Positions 14,089 to 22,476 of a stretch of DNA of 23,310 nucleotides are shown piece by piece. How positions within the stretch are numbered: position 1 is the first letter of the stretch; every line of letters begins with the position of its first letter. Position numbers and translations under genes: made by a program. Under the pieces are notes generated by a model that saw nothing but the letters and a program-made list of their open reading frames with translations, searched no databases and was not told the DNA's origin. Origin of the DNA: DATDDB01 sp035260545 (GTDB lineage Bacteria > Pseudomonadota > Gammaproteobacteria > Burkholderiales > Gallionellaceae); contig DATFUZ010000043.1 of NCBI GenBank assembly GCA_035260545.1, forward strand, positions 1 to 23,310, given 5' to 3'.

Positions 14089-15483
14089 ATGATGCCTTAT
14101 CGCAGAGGGATGGTGCGCCACTACGGCGGCGAGCTCAGCCTCTTTCACCGTGTGCTCGATGTTGTGACCATTCTGGCCGCGCTGTGGCTTTGCGCCACTT
14201 TATATGGGGTCCCGCTAGGCCGCTATTACCAGGTTGCGGCAGGCGGCGCCGTAGCGGTGTTCATGCTACTTGCCGAGTGGCAGGCGCTTTATGAGTCCTG
14301 GCGCGCGGGCTCGATCCGCGACGAGGCCTGGAAGATCCTGTCCGTCTGGGTGCTGACCTGCGTCAGCCTAGTGATCCTGTGGTTCCTGAGCAAATCTTCC
14401 GTCTATTTCTCCCGCGTGACCGTGGTCGGGTGGATGGTCTCCACCCCGCTGCTGCTGACGCTGGAGCGCGTGCTGCTGCGCTATACCCTGCGCCACTTCC
14501 GCAAGGCGGGGATGAATACGCGCACGGCGGCCGTTGTGGGGTCGGGCGGGGCCGCGCTTGAAGTGATCGACACCATCAATGCCTCGCCCTGGATGGGGTT
14601 GCGCGTCGAGGGGATATACGACAACGCGGACGCCGCGCGCGCCAAGGGCATGGAACATCTGGACGCGGAGGCGCTGCTGCAGCGCGTGCGCGAGCAGGCC
14701 GTCGATTGCATCTACATCTGCTATCCGATGATGCACGAGGAGAAAATCCGCAGTCTTGTCGAGCAGCTCGCGGACAGCGCCGTCTCGGTGTACGTGGTGC
14801 CGGATGTCTTCGTTTCCGACCTGCTGCGGTCGCGCTGGACCAGCTTGGGCGGCGTTCCGCTGGTCAGCGTATTCGACAGCCGCATGTACGGCACCAATGT
14901 CTTCCTCAAGCGGCTGGAGGACGTGGTGCTTGGCAGCCTCATCCTGCTGCTCATTTCGCCCGTCATGCTGGTCATTGCTGCCGCGGTCAAGGCGACTTCT
15001 GCCGGTCCCATCCTGTTCAAGCAGCGCCGCTACGGCATGAACGGCGAGGTGATCGAGGTCTGGAAATTCCGCAGCATGTCGGTACTGGAGGATGGCGCGG
15101 TGGTGACGCAGGCGCGCAGGAACGATCCCCGCGTGACCCGCCTGGGCGCCTTTTTGCGCAAGACCTCGCTGGACGAGCTTCCGCAGTTCGTCAACGTGCT
15201 CCAGGGGCAAATGTCCATAGTCGGGCCGCGCCCGCACGCCGTGGCGCACAACGAGGAATATCGCACGCTGATCCACGGCTACATGTTGCGCCACATGGTC
15301 AAGCCGGGCATTACCGGCTGGGCGCAGGTCAACGGCTGGCGCGGCGAGACCGATACCACCGAAAAGATGGCGATGCGCGTGAAGTATGACCTTGATTACA
15401 TTAATAACTGGACAATCTGGTTCGATCTAAAGATAATCGTTCTGACCCTATTTCGCGGTATGCGCGGCAAAAACGCCTATTAA
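14089..15483 (+). CDS. wcaJ: Undecaprenyl-phosphate hexose phosphotransferase (WcaJ-type polyprenyl glycosylphosphotransferase)
   Basis: Transfers glucose-1-P (or galactose-1-P) from its UDP-sugar to undecaprenyl phosphate, priming exopolysaccharide or capsule repeat units. The 464 residues fit the family. There are four N-terminal membrane segments, a cytoplasmic nucleotide-fold region (AVVGSGGAALE), a hydrophobic hairpin at EDVVLGSLILLLISPVM, and then the catalytic domain with FKQRRYGMNGEV, WKFRSMSV, TSLDELPQFVNVL, SIVGPRPH and KPGITGWAQVNGWRG. All catalytic-domain motifs are intact, unlike the truncated paralogue at 9906. ATG 14089 or the next codon (ATG 14092) can be the start; the paralogue matches the second. 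The stop is two bases before the next start, so it heads a coupled operon. Confidence 0.94.
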   Translation: MMPYRRGMVRHYGGELSLFHRVLDVVTILAALWLCATLYGVPLGRYYQVAAGGAVAVFMLLAEWQALYESWRAGSIRDEAWKILSVWVLTCVSLVILWFLSKSSVYFSRVTVVGWMVSTPLLLTLERVLLRYTLRHFRKAGMNTRTAAVVGSGGAALEVIDTINASPWMGLRVEGIYDNADAARAKGMEHLDAEALLQRVREQAVDCIYICYPMMHEEKIRSLVEQLADSAVSVYVVPDVFVSDLLRSRWTSLGGVPLVSVFDSRMYGTNVFLKRLEDVVLGSLILLLISPVMLVIAAAVKATSAGPILFKQRRYGMNGEVIEVWKFRSMSVLEDGAVVTQARRNDPRVTRLGAFLRKTSLDELPQFVNVLQGQMSIVGPRPHAVAHNEEYRTLIHGYMLRHMVKPGITGWAQVNGWRGETDTTEKMAMRVKYDLDYINNWTIWFDLKIIVLTLFRGMRGKNAY

Positions 15484-15485
15484 TC

Positions 15486-17351
15486 TTGCTAGGATATTCC
15501 AGGAACCACCTCCGCCCGGCGCTGGCGCTGCTGCACGACCTGTTTGCGGCCGCGCTGGCGTGGGTATGCGCTTACCTGCTGCGCTTCAACCTCGAGCCGC
15601 CCCCCAATTTTCTCCACGAGGCCTTCCGCACTCTGGTCTGGGTCGCGCCGCTGCAGGGCATCGTGTCCTGGCGCTTCGGGCTGTATCGCGGCATCTGGCG
15701 CTACGCCAGCCTGCACGACCTGCGCCGCATCTTCTGGGCTGTGGCATTTGGCGCCGCGATGGTTCCGCTGCTGTTCTGGATGCTGCGCCTGAAAGTCGTC
15801 GTGCCGCGCTCGGTGCTGGTCATGTACCCGCTGCTGCTGATGTTGATGATGGGCGGCGGCAGGATTCTGTACCGGCAGTGGAAAGAACGCAGCTTGCGCC
15901 AGGCGGCAGCGGCGCAGGGCGAGTCGGTGCTGATCCTGGGGGGCGAGGACGCCGCCGTGGACCTGGCGCGCGAACTGGCGAGAGGGTCCTCGTGGCGTGT
16001 CGTTGGATTCCTGGATGACGACGAGGCCAAGGCCGGCCGTTTGCTGAATGGGGTGCAGGTGCTGGGCTCGCTCGCTGACCTTGGGCGCTATGCCAAGAAG
16101 CTGGCGGTGCGGCGCGCCATCGTGGCCATGCCCGGAAGCGCTCACAAACAGCGCCAGCGCGCGCTCGAGCTGTGCCGTGACGCCGGGGTCGAAGCACTGA
16201 CGGTGCCGTCCTTCGACGATCTGCTGAGCGGCCGCGTGACCCTGTCCCACTTGCGCGCCGTGCAACTGGACGATCTGCTCGGCCGGGAGCTGGTGCAGTT
16301 GGACGATCGCGGCCTGCACCAGTTGCTGACCGGCAAGACCGTCATGGTCACCGGCGCGGGCGGCTCCATCGGCTCGGAACTGTGCCGCCAGATTGCGCGC
16401 TTCAAGCCGGCGAAGCTGCTGCTGTATGAGCACGGCGAATTTGCCCTCTACAGCATTGAGCAGGAATTGACGGCGAGCCAGCACGGCCTGGCGTGCGAAT
16501 ACCTGATCGGCGACGTGCAGGACGCAAACCGGCTTGAAGAGGTCATGACGCGGTTCGCGCCGTCCGTGGTATTCCATTCCGCGGCATACAAGCATGTGCC
16601 GCTCATGGAGGTGGGCAACAGCTGGCAGGCGGTGCGCAACAACGTGCTCGGCACCTGGTGCGTCGCCAGCGCCGCGCAAAAGCACGGGGTGGCCAAGTTC
16701 GTGCTGATCTCCACCGACAAGGCCATCAATCCCACCAACGTCATGGGGGCGACCAAGCGCATGGCCGAGATGGTCTGTCAGGGGTTGCAACAGCCCGGCG
16801 CGAACGCGCAGCCAGGCACCGAGTTCGTGATCGTGCGCTTCGGCAACGTGCTGGGCAGCAACGGCAGCGTCATTCCAAAGTTCCGCGAACAGATCGCCAG
16901 CGGCGGGCCGATTACCGTCACCCACCCGGAGATTACGCGCTACTTCATGTCCATACCCGAGGCCGCGCAACTGGTGCTGCAGGCGGGGCTGATGGGCAAG
17001 GGCGGGGAGATCTTCGTGCTGGACATGGGTGAGCCGGTGAAGATCGTTGACCTCGCGCGCGAGCTGATTCGCCTTTCCGGTTTCAATGAAGACGAGATCA
17101 GGATCGAATTCACCGGCCTGCGCCCGGGTGAAAAGCTCTACGAGGAGCTGCTCGCCGACAGCGAGCACACCCTGCCCACGCAGCACCCAAAACTGCGCAT
17201 CGCAAAATCCCGTCCGGTTGACGTCGACTGGTTGCGGCGCGTGCTCGCCTGGACCGGGGGCGAGCGCGCGCAGGATGACGCAGCCGTCAAGCAGGCGCTC
17301 ACGGAATGGGTGCCGGAATACCAGCCCGACATCCAGCGGCGAGCGGCATAG
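15486..17351 (+). CDS. wbpM: WbpM/CapD-type membrane nucleotide-sugar 4,6-dehydratase
   Basis: A 621-residue membrane-anchored extended SDR enzyme that converts UDP-HexNAc to its 4-keto-6-deoxy form, the precursor of FucNAc, QuiNAc or bacillosamine-type sugars. Four N-terminal membrane segments are followed by a first nucleotide-binding fold (VLILGGEDAA, VVGFLDDD). The catalytic SDR domain has VTGAGGSIGSELCRQI, HSAAYKHVPLME, S409-T-D-K and M420-x3-K424 in NVMGATKR. The usual catalytic Tyr is Met, as established for WbpM (S-M-K triad). GLRPGEKLYEELL near the end is typical. The start is TTG 15486, two bases after the upstream stop; no better codon exists. With WbpL and the epimerase fragment at the left edge it may form a UDP-QuiNAc/FucNAc route. 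Confidence 0.93.
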   Translation: MLGYSRNHLRPALALLHDLFAAALAWVCAYLLRFNLEPPPNFLHEAFRTLVWVAPLQGIVSWRFGLYRGIWRYASLHDLRRIFWAVAFGAAMVPLLFWMLRLKVVVPRSVLVMYPLLLMLMMGGGRILYRQWKERSLRQAAAAQGESVLILGGEDAAVDLARELARGSSWRVVGFLDDDEAKAGRLLNGVQVLGSLADLGRYAKKLAVRRAIVAMPGSAHKQRQRALELCRDAGVEALTVPSFDDLLSGRVTLSHLRAVQLDDLLGRELVQLDDRGLHQLLTGKTVMVTGAGGSIGSELCRQIARFKPAKLLLYEHGEFALYSIEQELTASQHGLACEYLIGDVQDANRLEEVMTRFAPSVVFHSAAYKHVPLMEVGNSWQAVRNNVLGTWCVASAAQKHGVAKFVLISTDKAINPTNVMGATKRMAEMVCQGLQQPGANAQPGTEFVIVRFGNVLGSNGSVIPKFREQIASGGPITVTHPEITRYFMSIPEAAQLVLQAGLMGKGGEIFVLDMGEPVKIVDLARELIRLSGFNEDEIRIEFTGLRPGEKLYEELLADSEHTLPTQHPKLRIAKSRPVDVDWLRRVLAWTGGERAQDDAAVKQALTEWVPEYQPDIQRRAA

Positions 17352-17354
17352 ACT

Positions 17355-18104
17355 ATGTCTCTTTCCGTCATCATCATCACCCGGAACGAAGCCGCCGACA
17401 TCGGCGCCTGCCTTGAGTCCGTTTCCTGGGCCGATGAAATTGTCGTCGTGGATTCCGGCAGCACGGATGACACGGCGGCGATCTGCCAGGCGCTCGGCGC
17501 GCAGGTGCATGTGTGCGCGGACTGGCCGGGCTTTGGCGCACAGAAGAACCGGGCGCTGGGCTATGCCACAGGCGATTGGGTACTGTCTCTGGACGCCGAC
17601 GAACGGGTAACTCCCGACCTGCGCCGGGAAATCGAAGGCATCACCGCCCAGGTGGGTGCCTGCGCGGCCTATGACATCCCCCGCCTGTCGAGCTATTGCG
17701 GCCGCTTCATGCGCCATTCCGGCTGGTATCCCGATTACGTGACGCGTCTGTTCCGGCGCGGCGCGGCGCGCTTCAGCAACGACGTGGTGCACGAGCGCCT
17801 GCTTGTAGAGGGCGAAACCGGGCGGTTGAAGCATGAAATGCAGCATTACGCGTTCGCCGATGCGGAAGAGGTGCTGCGCAAGGTTGACCAGTATTCCACC
17901 GCGGGGGCGCAGCGCATGCACGCCCAGAGCCGCCGGGCCACACTCGCCGGGGCCGTGATGCGCGGCTTGTGGAGTTTCTTGCGCACCTATGTGCTGAAGC
18001 TGGGCTTTCTCGATGGCCGCGAGGGCTTCCTGCTTGCGGTCTCCAACGCCGAGGGCACCTATTACCGCTACGTCAAGTTGCTGCTGCTGAACAGGAATAG
18101 TTGA
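17355..18104 (+). CDS. Family 2 glycosyltransferase, WaaE/KdtX-like
   Basis: A 249-residue protein of the compact GT2 group that includes LPS-core beta-1,4-glucosyltransferase WaaE (KdtX). Motifs are SVIIITRNEAADIGACLESV, WADEIVVVDSGSTDDT, the short GFGAQKNRAL segment typical of this group, and LSLDADERV for metal binding. It ends in LGFLDGREGFLLAVSNAEGTYYRYVK, also characteristic. It probably adds a hexose to LPS core or a related acceptor; precise specificity is not visible. ATG 17355 is three bases after the wbpM stop, and its own stop overlaps the next start (TGATG), so translation is coupled on both sides. Confidence 0.88.
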   Translation: MSLSVIIITRNEAADIGACLESVSWADEIVVVDSGSTDDTAAICQALGAQVHVCADWPGFGAQKNRALGYATGDWVLSLDADERVTPDLRREIEGITAQVGACAAYDIPRLSSYCGRFMRHSGWYPDYVTRLFRRGAARFSNDVVHERLLVEGETGRLKHEMQHYAFADAEEVLRKVDQYSTAGAQRMHAQSRRATLAGAVMRGLWSFLRTYVLKLGFLDGREGFLLAVSNAEGTYYRYVKLLLLNRNS

Positions 18105-18916
18105 TGCGGATTGCAGTCATCATTACTACCTACAACCGCCCCGATGCGCTGGCCGCCGTGCTGGAGGGCTATCTGGCGCAAACCGACCGTGATTTCGAGG
18201 TGCTGGTCGCGGACGACGGCTCGGCTGCCGACACTGCCGAACTCATCCACCATTATCAGGCGCGCGCTTTCTTCCCTATCCGTCACGTCTGGCAGGAGGA
18301 TCAGGGCTTCCGCGCCGCCATGGTGCGCAACCGGGCGCTGGCTGCGACGACGGCCGACTACGTGATCTTCACCGATGGCGACTGCGTGCCGCGTGAAAAC
18401 TTCGTCGCCCGCCACCGCGCGCTGAGCGAGCCGGGCTGGTTCCTGTCCGGCAACCGCCTGATGCTGTCGCAGGAATTTACCGGCAGGGTATTGCGGGAGA
18501 AGCTGCCCATCCACCTCTGGGGATGGGCGGCATGGCTGGGTGCGCGCCGGCACGGGGATATTGAGCGCCTGCTGCCGCTGCTCCGCCTCCCCGATGTGAG
18601 CCGGCTGCGCAAGCTGGCGCCGCTGCGCTGGGAAGGTGCGAAGACCTGCAATCTCTCCGCCTGGCGCAAGGACCTGCTCGGCGTCAACGGGCTGGACGAG
18701 CCCTATACCGGCTGGGGCCTTGAAGATTCCGACCTGGTCATCCGCCTTATCCGCGCCGGCGTGCATGCCAAGAGTGCGCGCTTTTCCGCGCCGGTGCTGC
18801 ATTTGTGGCATCGAGAAAACGACCGCACCAACCTCGAGGAAAACCGCCGCCGCCTCGACGAGGTAATGCGCGCTACGCATACCCGCGCCCGTCGGGGCGT
18901 GGATCAATACCTATGA
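18104..18916 (+). CDS. Family 2 glycosyltransferase with galactosyltransferase-type C-terminus
   Basis: A 270-residue GT2 with MRIAVIITTYNRPDAL, VLVADDGS, DQGFRAAMVRNRAL, the acidic motif FTDGDCVP, and a C-terminal GWGLEDSDLVIRLIRAG resembling the glycosyltransferase 7 C-terminal region. Such two-part proteins occur in LPS-core and O-antigen clusters as hexosyltransferases; the sugar is unknown. ATG 18104 overlaps the preceding TGA; an adjacent TTG (18101) is a less likely start. Its stop overlaps the next ATG by ATGA. Coupling to the WaaE-like gene and the GT4 gene suggests the three act in sequence on one acceptor. Confidence 0.88.
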   Translation: MRIAVIITTYNRPDALAAVLEGYLAQTDRDFEVLVADDGSAADTAELIHHYQARAFFPIRHVWQEDQGFRAAMVRNRALAATTADYVIFTDGDCVPRENFVARHRALSEPGWFLSGNRLMLSQEFTGRVLREKLPIHLWGWAAWLGARRHGDIERLLPLLRLPDVSRLRKLAPLRWEGAKTCNLSAWRKDLLGVNGLDEPYTGWGLEDSDLVIRLIRAGVHAKSARFSAPVLHLWHRENDRTNLEENRRRLDEVMRATHTRARRGVDQYL

Positions 18917-19965
18917 AGCTGTTGTACGTGGTGCGCCACTACGGTCCGGTGGGTGGCATGGAACGCTACGTTTGGGAGACCACCCGCGAACTGGCGGCGT
19001 TGGGTCACGAGGTCGAGGTGCTGTGCGAGCGCTGCCACGCGGTTCATCCGGAGAATATCGCAGTGTACGAGCTGGGTGACCTGCCTTCGCGCCCCCGCTG
19101 GCTGACCTTGCTGCGTTTCAGCCGCCGCGCTGCGCGCTGGCTGGCAAACAATCCGCGTCCCGGCTTCATCATCCACAGTAATGAACGCCTCGGCCTGCAT
19201 CACATCACCACATTCCACGGGCCCCCCTTCGCCACCGTCCGCGACAAACCGCTGTGGAAGCGGCTTTCGTTGCGCGTGGCGATGCAGCTCTACCTGGAGC
19301 GACGCGAACTGCGCACGGCGCGTTATATCGTACCGAACTCCTTTGTAATCCGCGAGCAATTGGCCGATTACTACCCGGAATACGCGGACAAGCTGACCGC
19401 CCCCGTTGTTCCCGGTGTTGCCGCGCTGGCCGCCCGCGACTGGCAGCCCGCGCCGGCGGATGGCGGTGTCATCGGGTTCGTCGGCAAGGAATGGCAGCGC
19501 AAGGGCCTGCCGCTGGTCGTGGACATTGCAGCGCAATTGCGGCATGCGCGGCCCAACCTCGAATTATGGGTGGCGGGGCCGGCTCCGCATCAAGTGAAAC
19601 ACCTGTTTGAACGGTGGTCGGGCGGCTACAGGCTGCTCGGCTGGCGCAGCGATAACGATTACCTCGCTCAGATCAATGTGCTCGTCCATCCGGCCCGGGC
19701 CGAGCCTTACGGCATGGCCATCGCAGAGGCCATGGCGGCGCGGGTCGCGGTGGTGGTCTCCGACCGCTGTGGCGCAGCGGCCCAGGTCACGGCTGATGCA
19801 GGCGCCGTGTTGCCCCTGGAAGCGCCTGTTGGGCAATGGCTGCGCGCGGTCGAAGCCCAGCTTGGGCGGACGGTTGCACCGCCGGTTTTCGCCCATTCAT
19901 GGCGAGACGTGGCACAAGAGTACGAGGCACTGTACCTTGCACTGCAAGGAACGCCGCTAGAATGA
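18913..19965 (+). CDS. Family 4 glycosyltransferase (GT-B fold)
   Basis: A 350-residue retaining GT-B transferase. The N-terminal domain begins KLLYVVRHYGPVGGMERYVWE, the common GT4 pattern for acceptor binding. The C-terminal domain has IGFVGKEWQRKGLPLVV and the E-x7-E donor-site motif EPYGMAIAE, followed by AMAARVAVVVS. Layout resembles WaaG-like core transferases, but specificity is open. ATG 18913 overlaps the preceding TGA (ATGA); an in-frame opening back to 18805 lies inside the upstream gene and is rejected. It closes the operon starting at wcaJ. A six-base-pair hairpin (19996-20014) follows within the 163-base gap, without a T-run. Confidence 0.9.
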   Translation: MKLLYVVRHYGPVGGMERYVWETTRELAALGHEVEVLCERCHAVHPENIAVYELGDLPSRPRWLTLLRFSRRAARWLANNPRPGFIIHSNERLGLHHITTFHGPPFATVRDKPLWKRLSLRVAMQLYLERRELRTARYIVPNSFVIREQLADYYPEYADKLTAPVVPGVAALAARDWQPAPADGGVIGFVGKEWQRKGLPLVVDIAAQLRHARPNLELWVAGPAPHQVKHLFERWSGGYRLLGWRSDNDYLAQINVLVHPARAEPYGMAIAEAMAARVAVVVSDRCGAAAQVTADAGAVLPLEAPVGQWLRAVEAQLGRTVAPPVFAHSWRDVAQEYEALYLALQGTPLE

Positions 19966-20128
19966 GGGGCGGGGCGGCCGGAAATGCAGCCCGTCCGCAG
20001 CACCTGAAGCTGCGCCGCGCGTGGTTTGTCGCGTTACGTAGCGCGTATACGAGAGCCGAACCGCAAAGCGGAAAAATGCGCTAATTACCGGCTTGGAAAT
20101 GACCGCCGCATTGCATCCGGCTCCCTAA

Positions 20129-21391
20129 ATGAGTATGAATACCGGTTCCCGGTCCCTGCTGATCCTGAAAGCCATATTGTTCGTTTATCCCGTGCTGCTG
20201 CTGACGGTGGCGGGCGGGGTGGGCGGCAGCTTCATCCTGTTGCTGCTGCTTTCGATCTATATGCTGGTCCGCCAAGGCAAGGCGGGGCTGCGCGGGGCCA
20301 TGGACCGCGACACGGTGCTGCTGGTCGTGGCAATGGCCGCCACCTTTGTCAGCGTAGGCCTGCAAGAGCTGTATCAAATGCAGGCGGACGCCAGTGCCTT
20401 CGACTCGCCCTCGCGCTTCCTGGTGGTTCCCATCATCTTTATGGCGCTACGCAACACAGGCGGCACGGCGATCGGCATCATGCAGTACGGCCTGCCGATC
20501 GGCGCGCTGCTGACCGGCGGGCTTATTCTTGCCAGCGGACAGCATCTGTATGCGCGCAACTATTTTCTGATGCACATACACCTGGGCGATCTGGCCCTCA
20601 TGCTGGGCGTGCTGTCCGTGCTCAGCATCAACTGGACGCGAAAAGACCCACCCTGGCTCATCGGGCTGAAAGTATCGGGCCTGTTCGCAGGCGCCTACGT
20701 GTCGCTGGTCTCGGGCGCGCGCGGCGGCTGGGCGGCGATTCCGCTGTTCCTGATCGCCTGGGCGCTGGCCTCGCCGCTGTTCCGCAACCGGCTCTTGCTC
20801 AAGCTGGCCCTCCTGCTGCTCGGCTGTGGCGTTGCGGGCATGCTGGCGTTTTTCGCCAGCAGCACCGTGCATATGCGCCTCAAGGCCGCCGTATCCGATC
20901 TGCGTGCGACGTCCCACACCTACAACTCGTCCCTGCGCGCGCGCATCCAGCTCTGGCGTACGGCGGTCGAGGCATTCAGGGAGAATCCGCTTGTAGGCGT
21001 CGGTCCGGATGGCTATCGCGCCCTGATCGAAAAGAAAGAGGCCTCGGGCGCAATGATCGTTCCGGTCGCCCTGGCCGGTCTGGGAGAAATCCACAGCTAC
21101 TACTTCGCCACCCTGGCCCGCTACGGGCTCGCAGGCATGGCGGGTTTGGCCATGTTGTTTTTCGTGCCGCTCCGGCTGTTCTACAAGCGCCGCGAGGATG
21201 CCGACGACTACCGCAGAATCGCGGCGCGTATGGGCATGGCCGTCGTGCTGGGGTTCATGGTGTATTGCGTGACCGTCGAAATGTTCAACCTGAAGATGAT
21301 TGCGACCTTTTATGCCATGACTGTCGCCGTGCTGCTGGCGGCGGCGTACGGCCGCGAGACGGCCGTCGCGGCTGCGCCGGCGCAGTCCTGA
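20129..21391 (+). CDS. O-antigen ligase/polymerase family membrane protein (WaaL/Wzy_C), copy 2
   Basis: A 420-residue polytopic membrane protein with the signature SGARGGWAAIPLFL and a large loop containing ARIQLWRTAVEAF, NPLVGVGPDGY and EIHSYYFATLARYG. The C-terminal MFNLKMIATFYAM matches copy 1 at 12436. Matching blocks run the whole length, so the two arose by duplication or were acquired from related clusters. It may be the ligase that joins the product of the coupled operon to lipid A-core, with copy 1 serving another glycan, or one may be the polymerase. ATG 20129 is chosen; ATG 20135 is an alternative. It follows the GT4 gene by 163 bases. Confidence 0.88.
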   Translation: MSMNTGSRSLLILKAILFVYPVLLLTVAGGVGGSFILLLLLSIYMLVRQGKAGLRGAMDRDTVLLVVAMAATFVSVGLQELYQMQADASAFDSPSRFLVVPIIFMALRNTGGTAIGIMQYGLPIGALLTGGLILASGQHLYARNYFLMHIHLGDLALMLGVLSVLSINWTRKDPPWLIGLKVSGLFAGAYVSLVSGARGGWAAIPLFLIAWALASPLFRNRLLLKLALLLLGCGVAGMLAFFASSTVHMRLKAAVSDLRATSHTYNSSLRARIQLWRTAVEAFRENPLVGVGPDGYRALIEKKEASGAMIVPVALAGLGEIHSYYFATLARYGLAGMAGLAMLFFVPLRLFYKRREDADDYRRIAARMGMAVVLGFMVYCVTVEMFNLKMIATFYAMTVAVLLAAAYGRETAVAAAPAQS

Positions 21392-21488
21392 GCGGGACAG
21401 GGCGCGCAGTCGCTCGCCCTCTTGCCCCCGCCGGCACCTGTCTGGTCTCCTTCGGAGTGCGCCGCACGGGCCAGACGCGGCAACGCGG

Positions 21489-21494
21489 TATAAT
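21489..21494 (+). promoter_or_regulatory. Candidate -10 element upstream of the GT2 gene at 21532
   Basis: A perfect TATAAT in the context GGTATAATTC lies 37 bases before ATG 21532, at the end of a 140-base intergenic stretch that is otherwise GC-rich. No good -35 hexamer is visible at normal spacing, so this rests on the -10 alone. Confidence 0.3.
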
Positions 21495-21531
21495 TCGATC
21501 CAGTTCAATTCAAGCGATCAAGCAGGGCATC

Positions 21532-22446
21532 ATGTTCAGCATCGTCATCCCCTCCTGGAACAATCTGGAACACCTCAAGCTTTGCGTGGACAGCCTGCGC
21601 CGCCATTCCCGCTACGATCATGAAATCATCGTCCATCTCAACGATGGTTCGGACGGCTCGCTGGACTGGGTGCGCAGCGAGGGCATCAAGTACACGCATA
21701 GCGCGAAGAACGTCGGCGTCTGCCTCTCCGTGAACCACCTCTTCGCCAAGGCCTCCCGCGATTGGGTGCTGTACATGAACGACGACATGGTGGCCGCCCC
21801 CGGCTGGGATACCGCCTTTGCAGACGCCATCCAGCGCGTGAACACCGATCTTGCCGTCTATTTCGGCACCCTGATCCAGCCTGAGAATAACGGCAATGAG
21901 ACCATCATCGCGCGGGATTTCGGGCGCGATCCGGACACCTTCAACGAGGCGGAATTTCTGGCGCAGTGCATGGCCGATCCGCGCGGCGATTTCGACGGCG
22001 CGGCCTCGCAGCCTACCCTGGTGCACCGCAAATGGTGGGCCATGCTCGGCGGCTACAGCCTGGAATTCAGCCCCGGCATGAGCAGCGACGACGACCTGCT
22101 GATGAAGTTCTGGGTGGCAGGCTGCCGCAACTTCCGCATCGTGGGGGCGAGCCGCTTCTACCACTTCGGATGCGCCAGCACCGGCCGCATCAAGCACAAT
22201 CGCGGCGGCCATATCTTCGCGCTGAAGTGGGGCATCACCCAAGCCGAGTTCTATCGGCGCTACCTCGCATCACTGCGCCAGCCCGGCAAGGGCGCCACTA
22301 GGGACAATCCGCACAATTTCACCCGGCCTTCGCTACCCGCCAAGCTGAAGCGGGTGCGTTACGCCGCGCGCTATAACTACCCGCTGGACGGCATAGAGGC
22401 CTGGGACCCGGTGCCGGGCCAGGGCGAGTGGGACGAGGGCAATTAG
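21532..22446 (+). CDS. Family 2 glycosyltransferase
   Basis: A 304-residue GT2 protein. It begins FSIVIPSWNNLEHLKLCVDSL, followed by IIVHLNDGSDGSLDWV, the motif NVGVCLSVNHLF, and the metal-binding MNDDMVAAPGWD. Mid-protein it has HRKWWAMLGGYSLEFSPGMSSDDDLLMKFW, an acceptor-region pattern (GG-x-D/E, DDDL) common in GT2 enzymes. The C-terminal 60 residues are basic. ATG 21532 lies right before the first strand; the frame is open far upstream, but that part overlaps the ligase gene in another frame and is not coding. It ends 30 bases from the convergent GtrA-like gene. The sugar is unknown. Confidence 0.88.
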   Translation: MFSIVIPSWNNLEHLKLCVDSLRRHSRYDHEIIVHLNDGSDGSLDWVRSEGIKYTHSAKNVGVCLSVNHLFAKASRDWVLYMNDDMVAAPGWDTAFADAIQRVNTDLAVYFGTLIQPENNGNETIIARDFGRDPDTFNEAEFLAQCMADPRGDFDGAASQPTLVHRKWWAMLGGYSLEFSPGMSSDDDLLMKFWVAGCRNFRIVGASRFYHFGCASTGRIKHNRGGHIFALKWGITQAEFYRRYLASLRQPGKGATRDNPHNFTRPSLPAKLKRVRYAARYNYPLDGIEAWDPVPGQGEWDEGN

Positions 22447-22476
22447 CCTGCGTTGTTCCCGGTGAGGCTGGTGCGG

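Noticed and set aside
15489..17921. An 810-codon minus-strand open frame across wbpM and the next GT
   Set aside because: Same GC-bias effect; wbpM and the GT2 gene on the plus strand have complete motifs.
20026..21531. Plus-strand open frame leading into the GT2 gene at 21532, which would make an 806-residue protein
   Set aside because: The upstream part overlaps the ligase copy 2 gene in another frame and reads as Arg/Ala-rich noise; the real GT2 starts at the ATG before its first strand.
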